A DNA stretch of 64,000 nucleotides from Typhlomys cinereus (Eukaryota; Chordata; Mammalia; Rodentia; Platacanthomyidae): contig JALPQD010000088.1 in the NCBI GenBank assembly GCA_023101885.1, positions 1,771,501 through 1,835,500 on the forward strand. Direction: 5' to 3'. Under the pieces are notes generated by a model. The model saw only the letters and a program-made list of their open reading frames with translations, was not told the origin of the DNA and did no database searches. A program made the position numbers and the translations under genes. Shown here in pieces: positions 1 through 11,989 of this stretch. Each line of letters opens with the position of its first letter. Positions within the stretch are counted from its first letter, which is position 1.

Positions 1-183
1 ATCCATAGTAATAAAAACAGATCAATGGATAAGGATTGAAGACCCAGATATAAGCCCATGTAATTACAGTCATTTGATCTCTGACAAAGGGACCCAAAAA
101 ATTCAATGAAAAGAATAGCATCTTCAACAAATGGTGCTGGCAAAATTGGATATCTAAAGCAGAAGATTGAAATTCGACTCATA

Positions 184-948
184 TGTCATAGTTAGGCACA
201 AATTTCTGTAATGATTACTCCTAACTATTGCTGTGAGAGAGCACCCAAAGTCAAGCAATTTAAAGGAGAAAGGGAAATTTATTCAGCTTACAGTTCCAGA
301 GGGAAGGTACAGTTTCTTATAATGGAGGCAGCATGGCTGGCTAGCCAAAGCTGAAGGAGGCTAAGTCACAGCAGTCATCATGGAAGCTGAAAGCAGCAGA
401 CTGCTTGCTGCAAGGTCAGACTTCTCCTGGAGGTAGGGTGGGACTAATCCACCTCAAGGCCCACCCCTTGTGACTGCTTTCCTCCACCTCTCAAGGTGCC
501 ATGACCTTGCTAAACACATGAGACTGAGAGGGACACATTTCAAACCATAACAGATATGAACTTGACAGTTGAGGGTTTGAGCTTTGGGTATATTTGTAGA
601 GAAATAATGGTTGAGTTAGGCCCAGAGCAAACCTGTAGGAAATTGTCTAGCTGATGGGGAAGGCCCAGCCAATGGTGGGTGTGATTAGGCCCTGGAATAA
701 AACACAGCGAGCTGTTTGAGAGAGTTGGCATTCTTGTGTATACTTGGTCTGGCAAGTAAGGATTATCCATCTCTCAACCATTATGTGGTGATGGTCTGGC
801 CAGTTCCTTCAGCCCTGGTGTTGGTGCATGCTCTCCTGTCCAGTTGGACTAAGAACTATAACCAGTAATTGTAAGAGAAAATAAATCCCTTATTCCCTTA
901 AGCCGTTTGAAAGTCATTTATCAGCAACCATGCAGGCAAACTGCAGCA
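184..948 (+). mobile_element. Solo LTR, ERVL-MaLR type, itself interrupted
   Basis: The element starts with TG (184) and ends with CA (948) and is flanked by near-matching 5-bp direct repeats (tcata at 179-183, ccata at 949-953), as expected for ERVL/MaLR integration. Its sequence aligns along its length with the LTR at 54227-54657, once the inserted element at 207-552 is removed. A polyadenylation-like aataaa lies near 882, followed by the usual LTR end. No internal retroviral region is present, so this is a solo LTR produced by recombination (inference). The exact subfamily is not assigned. Confidence 0.75.
207..552 (-). mobile_element. LTR-type repeat nested in the previous LTR
   Basis: This segment is the reverse complement of the solo LTR at 1302-1661: it starts 'tgtaatgattactcc' and ends 'caaaccataaca', mirroring that element's ends. 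It sits inside the LTR at 184-948, close to that element's left end. No clear target duplication is left, perhaps through decay. It is therefore the youngest of the three layers L1, LTR, LTR at this site. Confidence 0.7.
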
Positions 949-1301
949 CCATACTTGTCACCATGCACAAAAATTAATTCCAAATGGATCAAGGTCCTTA
1001 ATATTAAGCGAGAGACTAGAAATTCTCTTTTTAAATTGATAGTTATGTTTGCTGTTCTTTTTGATAATTCAAGAGAAGAGAATCAGTGGTATATATTTAG
1101 TATACAGCAATGCCTATGTGCAAATGAGTACATGAAATTCTTTTAGATGTGCCAAAGCATTCAGCAGAAGAGCATAGAATTGCAGAATTTCCCATGCAAA
1201 GGACCCTCAGGAGCAGCCCAAACCCCAGCTCCTTCTGTGCTTTCCTCAAAAGCACATTCCACTTTCTAATCTGAACACATAGTCTGTTCAGAGTATGTAG
1301 G

Positions 1302-1661
1302 TGTCATGGTTTGAAATGTGTCCCCCCACAGTCTCATGTGTTTGACAAGGTCATGGCACCTTGAGAGGTGGAGCCTTGCTGGAGGAAGGCAGTCACAGGG
1401 GATGGGCCTTGATGTGGATTATTCCCACCCTTGCTGCAGGAGAAGTCTGCCTTTGCAGCAAACAGTCTTGTAGCTCTCAGCCTCCAAGATGTCTGCAGTG
1501 ACGTAGCCTCCTCCAGCCATGGCCAGCCAGCCATGCCGTCTCTGCTTTGAAAGACTTTTTCTCTCTTCTGGAACTGTAAGCTGAATAAATTTCCCTTTCT
1601 CCCTTAAGTTGCTTTGACTTTGGATGCTCTCTCACAGCAACAGTTAAGAGTAACTGTTACA
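1302..1661 (+). mobile_element. Solo LTR, ERVL-MaLR-like, with perfect 5-bp duplication
   Basis: A TG...CA element of 360 bp flanked on both sides by GTAGG (1297-1301 and 1662-1666). It contains an aataaa near 1582 followed by the CTTAAGTTGCTTT-type segment typical of rodent MaLR LTR ends. The same family occurs inverted at 207-552 and, more degraded, at about 41240-41620. The nominal ORFs inside are not genes. Confidence 0.8.
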
Positions 1662-1885
1662 GTAGGTAATTATTCCACTTCCTTAAGACAAAACTTCTCA
1701 GACAACAGCTTCCCAAGGAAGCTTGCACTCAACCTGCTTTAAGCATACATAGACTCCATAGTTTCATCTCTGGGCTCATTGTGGCTCTTGGCTGCCACCT
1801 TGGAAAGTGGTGCTACATCTTCCTTTGCATCTGCAGATTCTGGGCCCTGACTCCTCTGATGTTTGATGCTTTTGGAAGTATCTTT
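1662..1885. other. Unassigned single-copy-looking sequence
   Basis: Nothing recognised between the solo LTR and the poly-T start of the next L1. Confidence 0.5.
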
Positions 1886-1887
1886 CT

Positions 1888-3585
1888 CTCTTTTTTTTTA
1901 AACATTTTTTATTATCTCCACTCATACAAACTTAATAGGTACACCAGTTCACTCCCTCCCTCCTTCTCCCCCCACCCCTCTGCTCACGCTCCCCTCATCC
2001 CTCCCTCCTCACCCCCCAGTGCCTCCCCTCCCCCAATCCCAGGAGAAGGAGAATCCTTTAATATGCATGCCAAACTCTCCTCTGGGTCCTCCTCTCTGAT
2101 GAGGTGCAAGGACCGAGTGGCATTTCCCAGAACCCTTTCCTGTGTTCCCTTTAAGCATAGGAACACTACCGTGGCTGTCAATCCCTTGCCTCCAAGGATC
2201 CTAGTGCCTTTAGCAAACCCTAAACTTGTGGGGTCAATAGTGTGTTAAACACTGTGCAGGGCATGCAAAGTCCAATTATGATTGCTTCAGCCCTAACTTG
2301 TGTGGAGAATCTTGCACATCATTACTCCTCCCATCTTTGTGTTCTTACAATCTTACTGCCCCCTTTTCCGCAAATTTCCCTGAGCTTCAGGATGGGGAGA
2401 GACTAAGCTGGCCTAGTTCCAGGTGGTTGGTATAGAGTCTCTGAAGTTCTGGATTATGGTTTGTTGATTTTCTTTTGCGGTTTTGCTGCTCCTGCAATGC
2501 CCTTCACTCCATACTGATGGGTAATGGATGTCACCCCCTGGCCAGAGATAAAAAGCTGTTAAACTAGAGTCTTGTTATAAGAGTATATACAAAGGTAGAT
2601 GTCATAAAAGTAGGAAAGCACAGTGAAGGAGGGGTCAATCACCCATTTGCAAAATGGTTACTTATTATCTGCCAGACTATATGCCCTCCCCTTCTGGTGA
2701 GATCACACCTCCTCAGTTGTAAATGATCAGGAAGGAAAGTCTGTGAACTTAACCAGATGTCTCATTACTTACTTGCAGTCCTTGATGGAGGCCTATTTTC
2801 TCTGCTGTAACATGGTCCCCTCTCTCCTTGTTTCTGGTGTGGCCCTCCTACCCCATCCCTCCTGTTCATACTCCTTGCAATTACTGTATTACAGAGATTT
2901 ATCTTTGAGTGTCTCTAGGTGGGCTGGGTGGGTTTGGTACCAGGAACCACCTATTAGGGAGTACATACAGTGCTTAATTTTCTGGGTCTGGGATACTTCA
3001 CTCAATATAGTCGTTTCTAATGACATTCATTTCCCAGTAAATTGCGGTAATTTATCATTTTTTTATGGCTGAGTAGTACTCCATTGTATAGATGTACCAC
3101 TTTTCCTTATCCACTCGTCAACTGTTGGACATTTAGGTTGATTCCATGACTTTGCTATTGTAAACAGTGCTGCTATGAACATGGTCGTGCTTGTGCTATC
3201 GAGGTGAACCTCTGCTGCATGAGGGGTTATTCCCAAAAGTGGAATCTCAGGGTCATATGGCATTTCAATCTTTAATTTCTTTAAGAATCTCCAGACGGCT
3301 CGCCAGAGTGGCTGTATGAGCCTGCATTCCCACCAGCAATGTAGGAGAGTTCCCCTCTCTCCACATCCTCTCTAGCATTTGATGTTGTTCATATTGTGGA
3401 TTTTTGCCATCCTGACTGGGGTGAGATGATATCTCAGGGAAGTTTTGATTTGCATTTCCCTGATGGCTAAGGAAGTGGAGCATTTTTTAAAGATATTTGT
3501 TAGACATTTTAATTGCATCCCTAGTACAGTTTCTTTTAAGATGCAGGGCCCATTTTTTAATTTGGCCATCAGTTTCCTTGGTGTT
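1888..3585 (-). mobile_element. 5'-truncated L1: ORF2 3' end plus 3' UTR
   Basis: Read on the minus strand this is the last part of L1 ORF2 followed by about 1 kb of 3' UTR and an A-rich tail (T-run at 1889-1912 on the plus strand). The ORF2 C-terminal end is recognisable from the phrases MPYDPEIPLLGITPHA and WNQPKCPTVDEWI encoded at about 3263-3063, and the preceding [17 protein letters not shown] segment at about 3460-3420. The frame is broken several times. The 3' UTR ends in a long G-rich tract (C-rich on plus, about 1955-2050). The element is truncated at the 5' side near 3585, where similarity to other copies stops. Confidence 0.9.
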
Positions 3586-3715
3586 CTCCAACCCTTCACA
3601 TCCCCCTCTACATCCCCCCATCCCCGACCACATCACATTTTTTTTCCTAAAAGGGAACAGAGGGAACGAAATTGAATTACCTTCCATTAAAAAAATTATC
3701 ACATTTAAAACTTTT

Positions 3716-3955
3716 CCTTTTAAAATTTATTTTACATGTTTTAGTCGTATCATATGGGTTCGTGTGTACATTTATGTGTGTTGCACATGTGCCTGTATAT
3801 GTGTTTACCTGAGTCACAATGCACATGTAAATATCAAAGGACTGCTTTGTCAAGTTTTTCTTCTTCCATTTGTGTTTCAGGAATCAAGCCCAGGATATTA
3901 TTGGGTTTGCACTGTAATTACTTTTATCTGATGAACCATTACACTAGCTGCCTTC
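3716..3955 (-). mobile_element. tRNA-headed SINE, B2/B3 type
   Basis: Plus-strand sequence runs from an A/T-rich tail with TG-rich stretches into 'aatcaagcccaggatatt' and ends near 'gaaccattacactagctgcc', the reverse complement of a tRNA-like SINE head (loading of A and B boxes is degraded). It is an old, diverged copy. Confidence 0.6.
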
Positions 3956-3960
3956 CATTT

Positions 3961-5417
3961 TAAAAGGGTTTTTATATTAAGGAACCCAAACTGGAAGTCT
4001 AATTTAGCATGATGATTCAAGGTTCTATTGCATTTTTTTAAAATAAAAGGATATGGACTATTGTCAATGTTTGTTCAAATAAACATTCCCCTATTATTAC
4101 TAAATTATTGACTTAATTACATATGAATCAGTTGGTGTTTAGGAGATACTGATCTGAGAGGGCTGATGCAATCATTCAGCCAATTTTGAAATACTTACTG
4201 CTCTTGTAGCCATAATTCAGGTACTACGTATATAGCAAGTGTCTTAAGTTCCTGATATTAGGAAACATTTCTGTTTTTTTTTTCCTGACAGACAGGAATG
4301 TAAAATATGTTATAATATACTCAGATTTAGTAATGGAGTAATGTGACAGAAAAAAGAAAACTGTAAGTAACTCCTGGTGCTTTTAGATTAAATTATGCAC
4401 ACCCAATTGTACTGCAGGTAAACATATAATTAATTTCCCTGTGTCTGACTCTTTCTTGTATTTTATGTTCTCTTGGTCTCAGCCTATGAAGAGATCACAA
4501 GCTGAGGTTGGTACAGAAAAATGAACTGAAACTAGATAAATGCAAGTTTGATTTTATTTTTTGTATTAACTGAGTTTACAGTGTTCCATTTACTTTTCCT
4601 TAAGAGAAGGGAATAGTGGAGACTTCACATGGTGCTACGTTTTCAACATGGTAGCATGTATGAAACTCATCAGACATAAAAGGTGTTTAATAAATGATGC
4701 TCCTTCTTCATCATCCATTTCCCTGTCTGTCTTTCCTTCCTCGCCACCATAAAAAAGCCAATATGGAGTTATTTGCAGCATTGAGAAGAGACAATTAGGC
4801 TGAGTTTATTTCCTGAAACCCCCTTGGTAAACAGCAGGCATGTGGAAGGCAGGGAAGGTGTGAGAGTGTGATACAAAGTCATTATTTGATTTAAAATATA
4901 TAGTCTTTTTATTTCAACTGAGACCAATGCTAGCCTGTCACTTTAGTGAGGGGACTGAGGGGTAGATAAAACAATTGGCCCTTTAGAGTAGAAAAAAAGA
5001 TGTTTGCACTTAATGTATTGTAAGGAGAGAAGAATGCAAAGCAGGACAGATAAACCCTTCTGGTGTGTGAATTGATAGGGTGGGGGCTGTGGAGCTGCTC
5101 TTCAGTTACAGCCAATCATGCAGCATGCGATTACTTACATGCTTTTATACTTTTACGAAGGAGAGCAGTTCCGGTTGGTCAATGCTCAGTCCTGTGGAGA
5201 CTGGGTTTACTTGCTTTGTGATACTAATGTGTTGACTAATTTAATTGACTGTTACTACCCCACACTATTGCTTGAAGTATGGACTAAACAGAAATATGAT
5301 TTTGTATTTAGAGATTTTCTCTCTCTCTCTCTCTCTTTCTGAGATACTTTCTGAACCACTATTCCTATTGGATACAAGTTCCCTTTCTGGTGTCTCAATG
5401 CTGCTTTCCTTTCACAT
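3961..5417. other. Unassigned AT-rich sequence
   Basis: No gene or repeat recognised, apart from a short CT run at about 5318-5338. Confidence 0.5.
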
Positions 5418-5419
5418 TG

Positions 5420-5585
5420 AAGTGAGTAATGAGTACATGGGGACACGGAAAAGATTCATGGCGCTAGTATAACACGTGCAAACCACTGCCTCCAACTTCC
5501 TGTGGGCTACAGGGATCAAACACAGGACATCAGGCTTTTACACCAAGTACTTTTACTCGGTGAACTACATTACTATTCCCATCCA
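5420..5585 (-). mobile_element. Diverged B2/B3-type SINE
   Basis: The stretch around 'ctacagggatcaaacacagg' and 'ggtgaactacattactattc' is the reverse complement of a tRNA-derived SINE head. The tail side is degraded. Confidence 0.5.
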
Positions 5586-6881
5586 TATATTTTTAGATCA
5601 CACAAATATGAAACAAGGTGGCCTGAACTCAGTTATCCTGAAACAGAAAATATCCCAGAATTCCTACACACCAGAGATGACCTGATTTTTTATTTCATTG
5701 TATCAGAGATTATATTACTAGCAAAGAATTCATCCTTAGAGTTTAAAATGAATTTATTTTTGACAGACCTTTAGAATAAAAATTTATTTTCACGTTTCAA
5801 TGAAAGAATACAAAAAAATTCAGTGTAAGAGTCTTCCTTAGTGTGATTCCTAAGCCAACATCATTAAAGTTGGGCCAAGGAAGCAATTCCTCCAATTCTT
5901 TTTCTCAAATTTTATTTGCTTTCTTTAATTTTGTGTCTATTTTACAGACTATGAAACAGTTCTTCTATTAGGTCTTGTCTTAAAGAAAATAAATGTAACA
6001 ATCTAATCTGCTCACATTCAGGTCCAAATGTATCAAGACTTTCATAAAAAGATGTGTTTAATAATTTAATGAGCAGATTATTATTGCAGTGAATTAAATA
6101 AATGGATGTGGTATGTCTCTAATACTCTTGTGTGAAGCCTGTTTTAATTCTGTAATCCCATCGGATAGAACATTCTTAAATGAACACTATTAACTTGCAT
6201 TTTTATCTCTTCTGTTTAGAAACACAATAACAGTTGAGAAACATTTGTTCAGAAAACATTAACTCTATTTGCACATTCTTGAGGATAATATTAGAAACAC
6301 AGACTTTTAATTTTCATGTATGCAATTTGTTAATATAATTAGAATGGATACAATTAGGTGCTTTCAGATCTTTCCCTGTTAATTAAGAAGGGAATATAAC
6401 TTGAGTGACTACATGTAATGAATTAGTGGAGTTAATGCTCTGGTTGGTGATCCTTTCTTTGTCACTTAGTGGAAGGTCACCTGACTGCTACACTATCCTG
6501 GTGTCAAGGATCCTCTTATTTATGAAAGTCTTTGAGTTGTAAGCCCCCCTACATCTTAGATGGAAAGTCACAGAGCCATGTGCTAGAGTGCTGAATTTTG
6601 CACTGGAGATTTCCTCTGCTTTCTTTCTCTCAATTTAGTAAGGAATTTTACTGCAGAAACTTTGCTTGCTTCCATCCAAAACCATGGGGGAGAATTTTAA
6701 GTTTTAGAGAAAGGAAAAGTACCTCTCTCAAACAACTGAACAAATGGTTTCAGCTCTAGTCATAAAACTAAACTGTTAAAAAATGGATCTCATGATCATT
6801 CTAAGGATCAACATCTATAATCCATAGGATTCTTACCAAATCAGTCAATATTTTTCTAATAATGACGATCTACAAATACAG
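5586..6881. other. Unassigned AT-rich sequence
   Basis: No gene or repeat recognised. Confidence 0.5.
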
Positions 6882-7323
6882 TGGTTATGGAATTAGCCAC
6901 GGTTCTCTAGAAAAATAGAGCTAGTAGTCTGAACATATAAAATGGGAATTTATTGTGTTGTTTTATTAGATAAAGGCTAGGCAGTCCAATAATCGCTGCC
7001 TGTAGCTGTTGAGTTCAGGAGCTGAGTATCTCAGTAGGCATAGTCTGTCTCTCAGTGCTGGTGGATTCCTGGAAAGTTGGGTTCTAATATCAGGGAAGTA
7101 TTTGGGTTCTAATATCTAAGAAGAATTGTGGCAGCAGGAAGCATGAGGCAACACAAGGCAAGACAGATTGTTTCTTCCTTGTATTTCTTGTATATAGCCT
7201 GTCATTAGAGGGTGACATGTATATTTAAGGTATTTACATGCAAAATAACCTAATCCAGATAATCCCTTCATGTAATGTATTAGTAAATTCCAAGTCAGAT
7301 GAAACAACAAGATTACTGTTACA
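6882..7323 (-). mobile_element. LTR-like repeat, probably ERVL-MaLR (ORR1/MT-like)
   Basis: The left end contains 'ggttctctagaaaaatagag' and a following 'gggaatttattgtgttgt', a pattern I know from reversed rodent MaLR LTRs; the body mentions no coding sequence. TACAG occurs at 6877-6881 and again at 7320-7324 and may be the target duplication, though the exact right border is uncertain by a few bases. Confidence 0.55.
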
Positions 7324-7324
7324 G

Positions 7325-8034
7325 TTACTCTGAGAAGATGTCAAGAACACTTCTGGAAATATTGCATGTATAAAAATGCAGCCCACAGAAAAACCTCAGT
7401 AGATGCAGAATGAGAAGACAGAGCAACTTGATTTGAACCTCAATCCATGTTCTTATATCTACATAAATTTCTTGTGTACTATTGTCACTCAACAAATAAT
7501 TCCACAGCTTGATTTACAACCACATCCATCTTTTTCATTATTATGAAATTTTTGTTTCTCTGGTCAGCTGATACCAAGCTGAGTTTAGCTGTAAATAGGG
7601 CATTGCACCAGGTAACCTCAGATTAATAGGCAGATATTGTTGAAATCTATGATTGTCTAAAATTGTCAAATCATGCCAAACATCTAAACCTGTGATTCAC
7701 TGTGCCATGTCTTATCTCTTCTTGTTCTGAAGGCCACTAAAAGGCAAACAGCTATGCTTATTACTGACATAATGGAGAAAATATAGTTTACATCTAAAGG
7801 CTAGGAGAAAAAATAACTAGGGGAGAATGTTTGCTGAATAGTAAATCCTGCAACAGCACACACCAACAAAAAAAGTACATGTCTTTTATAATAATTGCTA
7901 ATCTGATATTAGGGTGTGATTATGTGGTACAGGCAATAATATTACCACTGTGGCCTTTAAAATAGCATCAGCATGCTGTAGAAATATACAAAGAAATATT
8001 TATTTATTTATTTTTTATTTTATTATTATATACA
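7325..8034. other. Unassigned sequence
   Basis: No gene recognised. The last 60 bases are an A/T-rich run that merges with the poly-T tail of the next L1. Confidence 0.5.
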
Positions 8035-9380
8035 TTCTTTATTATTTTTTGTTATTATTTTCGCTCATACAAACTTAATAGGTACACCAGTTTCCTCCCT
8101 CCCTCCTCCTCCTCCCGAACACCCTGCTCCTCCTCCCCCCACTTCTCCCTCCCCATCCCCTAGTGCCTCCCCGCCAATTCCGCGAGAGTCCTTTATTGAG
8201 CGTGCCTGACTCTCCTCTGGGTCCTCCTCTCTGATGACGTACAAGGACCCAGTGGCATTTCCCTGAACCCTTTCCTGTGTTCCCCTTAAGCATAGGACAC
8301 TGCTATGCCTGTCAATTCCTTGCCTCCAAGGATCTTGGTGCCTTTAGCAGATGCTAGACATTTGTGAGGTCAATAGTGTGTTGGACATTGCGCAGGGCAT
8401 GCAAAGTCCTATTATGATTGCTTCTGCCCTAACTAGTGTGGAGAATCTTGCAAATCATTGCTTCTCCCATCCTTTTGCTCTTACAATCTTACCGCCTCCT
8501 CTTCCGCAAATGTCCCTGAGCTTCAGGATGGGGAGAGATTAGGCTGGCCTAGTTCTAGGTGGTTGATATAGAGTCTCTGAAGTTCTGGATTGTGGTTTGT
8601 TGATTTTCTTTTGCGGTTTTGCTGCTCCTGCAATGCCCTTCACTCCATCCTGATGGGCACTGTATGTCACCCCCTGGCCAGAGACAAAAAGCTGTTAAAC
8701 TGGAGTCTTGTTGTAATAGCACATTCAAGGGTAGATGCAATAAAAGTAGGAAACCTCAGTGAGGGAGTGGTCAATCACCCATTTGCAAAATGGTTACTTT
8801 TTATCTGCCAGACTATGCCCTCCCCTTCTGGTGAGATCACACCCCCTCAGTTGTAAATGATCAGGAACGAACGTCTGTGAACTTAACCAGGTGTCACATT
8901 ATTTACTTGCATTCCTTGATGGAGGCCTATTTTCTCTGCTGTAACATGGTCCCCTCTCTCCTTGTGTCTGGTGTGGCCCTCCAACCCCATCCCTCCTGTT
9001 CATAATCCTTGCAATTACTGTATTACATAGGTTTACCTTTGAGTGTCTCAAGGTGGGCTGGGTGAGTTTGGTACTAGGAGCCACCTATTAGGGAGTACAT
9101 ATGGCACTTAATTTTCTGGGTTTTGGGATACTTCACTTAATATAATTGTTTCTAATGACATCCATTTCCCGGCAAATTCCAGTAATTCATCATTTTTGAT
9201 GGCTGAGTAGTACTCCATTGTATAGATGTACCACAGTTTCCTTATCCACTCCTCAACTGTGGGACATTTGGGTTGATTCCATGACTTTGCTATTGTAAAC
9301 AGTGCTGCTATGAACATGGTCGCACTTGTGCTATCGAGGTGAACCTCTGCTGCATGGGGGGTTATTCCCAAAAGTGGGAT
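8035..9380 (-). mobile_element. 5'-truncated L1: ORF2 3' end plus 3' UTR
   Basis: A second minus-strand L1 tail of the same subfamily as 1888-3585. The ORF2 C-terminal phrase ITPHAAEVHLDSTSATMFIA and the following YIYTMEYYSAIKNDELLEF are encoded in frame at about 9380-9108, better preserved than in the first copy. The 3' UTR runs down to the T-rich tail near 8035-8075, with the subfamily's G-rich tract (C-rich on plus) near 8095-8175. Truncation is at about 9380, inside the ORF2 C-terminal coding region. Confidence 0.9.
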
Positions 9381-9399
9381 AGCAAAAAGGAAGCTGAGA

Positions 9400-9535
9400 T
9401 GCATTTGTAATTATTCTAAGAATGGTTATGATTAAGGACGAATGTATGATTTTATGGGTGATGGGTACTCAGTACATTATTTTAATTTTTCTATATTTAA
9501 AATTTTTCCATATCAAAAATAAAAAGGGAAAAATA
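9400..9535 (+). mobile_element. Possible old L1 3' end
   Basis: The phrase around 'ttttaatttttctatattta' followed by 'aaaaataaaaaggg' resembles the 3' end of old mammalian L1 elements. Short and degraded; could be chance AT-rich sequence. Confidence 0.3.
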
Positions 9536-9690
9536 AAGAAAAAATAGGAGAAAAGGTAGAAAAAGGAAAAAGAGGAGAAGGAAAAGGAGGAAGAGGAGGA
9601 GGAGAGAAATAAGAAGAAAAAGAAGAAGAAGAAGAAGAGAAGGAGGAGGAGGAGAAGGAAGAGGAGGAGGAGGAGGAAGAAGAAGAAAGA
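9513..9690 (+). repeat. Long purine (GAA/GGA) tract
   Basis: Almost uninterrupted A/G sequence on the plus strand, mainly GAA, GGA and GAGGA units. It follows the A-rich tail above and may have grown from it. The serine-rich reading frame on the opposite strand is a by-product. Confidence 0.9.
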
Positions 9691-9701
9691 CTTCTTTTCA
9701 C

Positions 9702-11660
9702 CAGACAGAAATAAATGGCATTAAGAAGTGAGAGAATGCTACACTGAGGTCCTGTGATTAAATCCCTGAATAAACACCCTATGTACAGCTATCTATTTCA
9801 GTAGGAGAGAAGTGCAGCAGAAACTGATAATAACAACCAGGGGTGTGCATTTCAAAGGCCAAAAATAGTACACAGCAAAGTATTTTCCCTAACAAATAAA
9901 TGACAGTCTAAGAACTCCTGTCTTTATAAAATAACAGAAAAGAACCTCAAACATTATGTACTTGTATAAACATAATGGATGTATCCTTTAATGAGAATAA
10001 ATCCCACCTAAATGACCAGGAAACTTTTCTTAGGTGAAATGTTCCTTGATAATGAAGCTTCTTTAACACTTTTGTTGCTACAAATTATTTTCTCTATGGA
10101 AAGGAACGGGGCTGCTAGGAAGTGTGTTCAGCAAATAGAGTCTTGCCTGGAGTGCACAAAGTCCCAAGTGCATGATGGCACGTGTTTGCATAAACTGTGG
10201 GTGGTAGAAAAGAAGGGTTTAAAAGTTCAGAATAGTGACTTCTTGACCAATCTGGAAGAAGAAGAGGAAGAGAAGCAAGAGGAGGAGGAGATAATAAAGA
10301 AAAGGAGAAAAGAGGAGGAAGAAGAAGTAAACATTAATATTTATTGAGATTCTGAGCAAATGGAAACATTTTTAGAAGTCAAGAAGAAAATATAATTTTG
10401 GGAGAAACCGACATCATGTTAGTAGCAACCACACAAAAATTGGAAGCTGCAAGAAAATAGGCAATGGTTACTGATGTGATTTATCTGAAGGAAATGGTTA
10501 ATTCTTTTGATTATCTTAATAACACGATAGTAAAACACATATAAGGCACTCTGAGGAAACATTACCCCAAAATGCCCAAATTATTTAATAGTTATCGAAC
10601 TGGAATTGCATTTGAAAGGTGCACTGCTGTCAAATGAATTTCCTGGTTTTTTTCCACAAGGCCCAGGCTGTGTGGCCATTTCACGTTTCAGTTTATTACT
10701 TTATATAATATATGAGATGAATTTTTGTGATCAGGCATACAAACACAAAGGAGAAAATACAAGAAACCAATTTCTTTTATTGCTCAATAGATAGCAGTTA
10801 GAAATAATTTGGAAATTTCTCAAGTATCTCATTTAAGGAAATTCTTAAATCTACCCTGAACTGGTTATTGTTTTGCAGAGCAGCGAAATAATCTGGTTAT
10901 AGCTAAGACTGACATTCATTCTTCTAAAAGAGTTATTGTAAGCTGTACTACAATAGTAATACGTCATGACAAAGATACTAGATTTGGAATATTTAGCTCT
11001 TTAAATCTTTGTTCATACAATGATCAACTGAGTCTGACTCTGTCATATAAGTTAAAACTTCTATGTACCTCCTTTTCCCTTTCTCAGAAGAAATAGTACA
11101 TTTGCCTCACATGATTATGATAAACATCACAGGAACTTTGATCAATGCTTATTAAAAAAGCAAATACCTTTAAATTTGGTTTTAATCCAAATTATTTACC
11201 AAGAGCTAATGAACCCAAATAATTTTTTCAACTTGAACCCACTGGGACGTCACAAAGGATTATTTTTCTTTATAACAATTGTTTTCAAATGTCACAGTAA
11301 TTTCTTCAAAGACTTATATTATTAGTCAAAAAATCATAAGGCAAAGTGAAAGCATTCTGTAATTTAACTTTGGTGTAGAATCCAGATCCCATGTAAAATG
11401 AGAGATGGATCTGGTGGTAATAATTATGAATCCAGCTCCAGAAGGGATAAACTAGAACTTTCCAGAAAAAGCTGGCTGGCCTCCCTAGTCCTATCAGCAA
11501 GAACTTGGTTTGATTAGAGACTCTATCTCAAAAAAAAATTGGAAAAGTGATCAAGAGTGATTCCTGATACCAAATCTGGGCTTACACACAAACACATGAA
11601 AAAAAAAAAAAAAAAAGAAAAAGAGTGTCATTAGCAATGATATGGAATGGCTTCAAAGTA
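9702..11660. other. Unassigned sequence with a second purine tract
   Basis: No gene recognised. A GAA/GAG-rich run lies at about 10254-10328 and gives a glutamate-rich reading frame that I do not accept as coding. Short A-runs lie at about 11529-11540 and 11598-11616; the former follows 'gactctatctc', a possible SINE tail. Confidence 0.5.
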
Positions 11661-11665
11661 GTAAT

Positions 11666-11955
11666 GTTGGGAATCAGCAAGATAGCTCAGTGGTAATGTT
11701 GCTTGCTGAAACCCCTAATTATCTGGGTTCAATGTCTATAACCCATATTAAACATAGAAAGCAATGACTCAGGTTTGTAATGAGTGACAGAGGCAGGAGC
11801 ATTAGCCAAAAGTTCTTGTGCAGTACATTAAAAGAAACAGAAAAGAGAATCTGCCTATACAAGTGGAAACCAGGAAGCAACTCTGGAAAACTTCTTCTCT
11901 GACCTCCACATGTATAGACACATACACACACTCACAAATGAAATCTTTTAAAAAA
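11666..11955 (+). mobile_element. tRNA-headed SINE, B2/B3-type composite
   Basis: Starts with the SINE-like head 'aagatagctcagtggtaatg' and 'ctgggttcaatgtctata' (A-box and B-box positions), continues with the body around 'gacagaggcaggagcatt', and ends with 'tctgacctccacatgtatag' and a CA-rich tail before an A-run. Same family as 15360-15665. Confidence 0.7.
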
Positions 11956-11989
11956 AGATAATGCTGGACTTGTAAAATGCCATAAGCCA

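Larger units (their letters stand above)
1..1025 (+). mobile_element. L1 ORF2 fragment interrupted by LTR insertion
   Basis: Positions 1-183 and about 949-1025 together read as one continuous stretch of L1 ORF2, matching the copy at about 62155-62400 of this window (for example the shared phrase around 'aacaaatggtgctggcaaaa'). The two halves are separated by an LTR at 184-948, so the L1 is older than the LTR. The fragment carries no open frame of note and continues off the left edge of the window. What is seen is the split alignment to another L1 in the window; the family assignment is from knowledge of L1 ORF2. Confidence 0.8.

Noticed and set aside
9513..9701. Serine-rich frame on the minus strand
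   Set aside because: Translation of a simple purine repeat.
10012..10347. 111-codon frame with a glutamate-rich end
   Set aside because: The acidic end is a GAA/GAG repeat and the first part matches no family I know.
11666..11740. tRNA gene
   Set aside because: A- and B-box-like motifs belong to a SINE head; no cloverleaf and a SINE body follows. The same holds for the other SINE heads.
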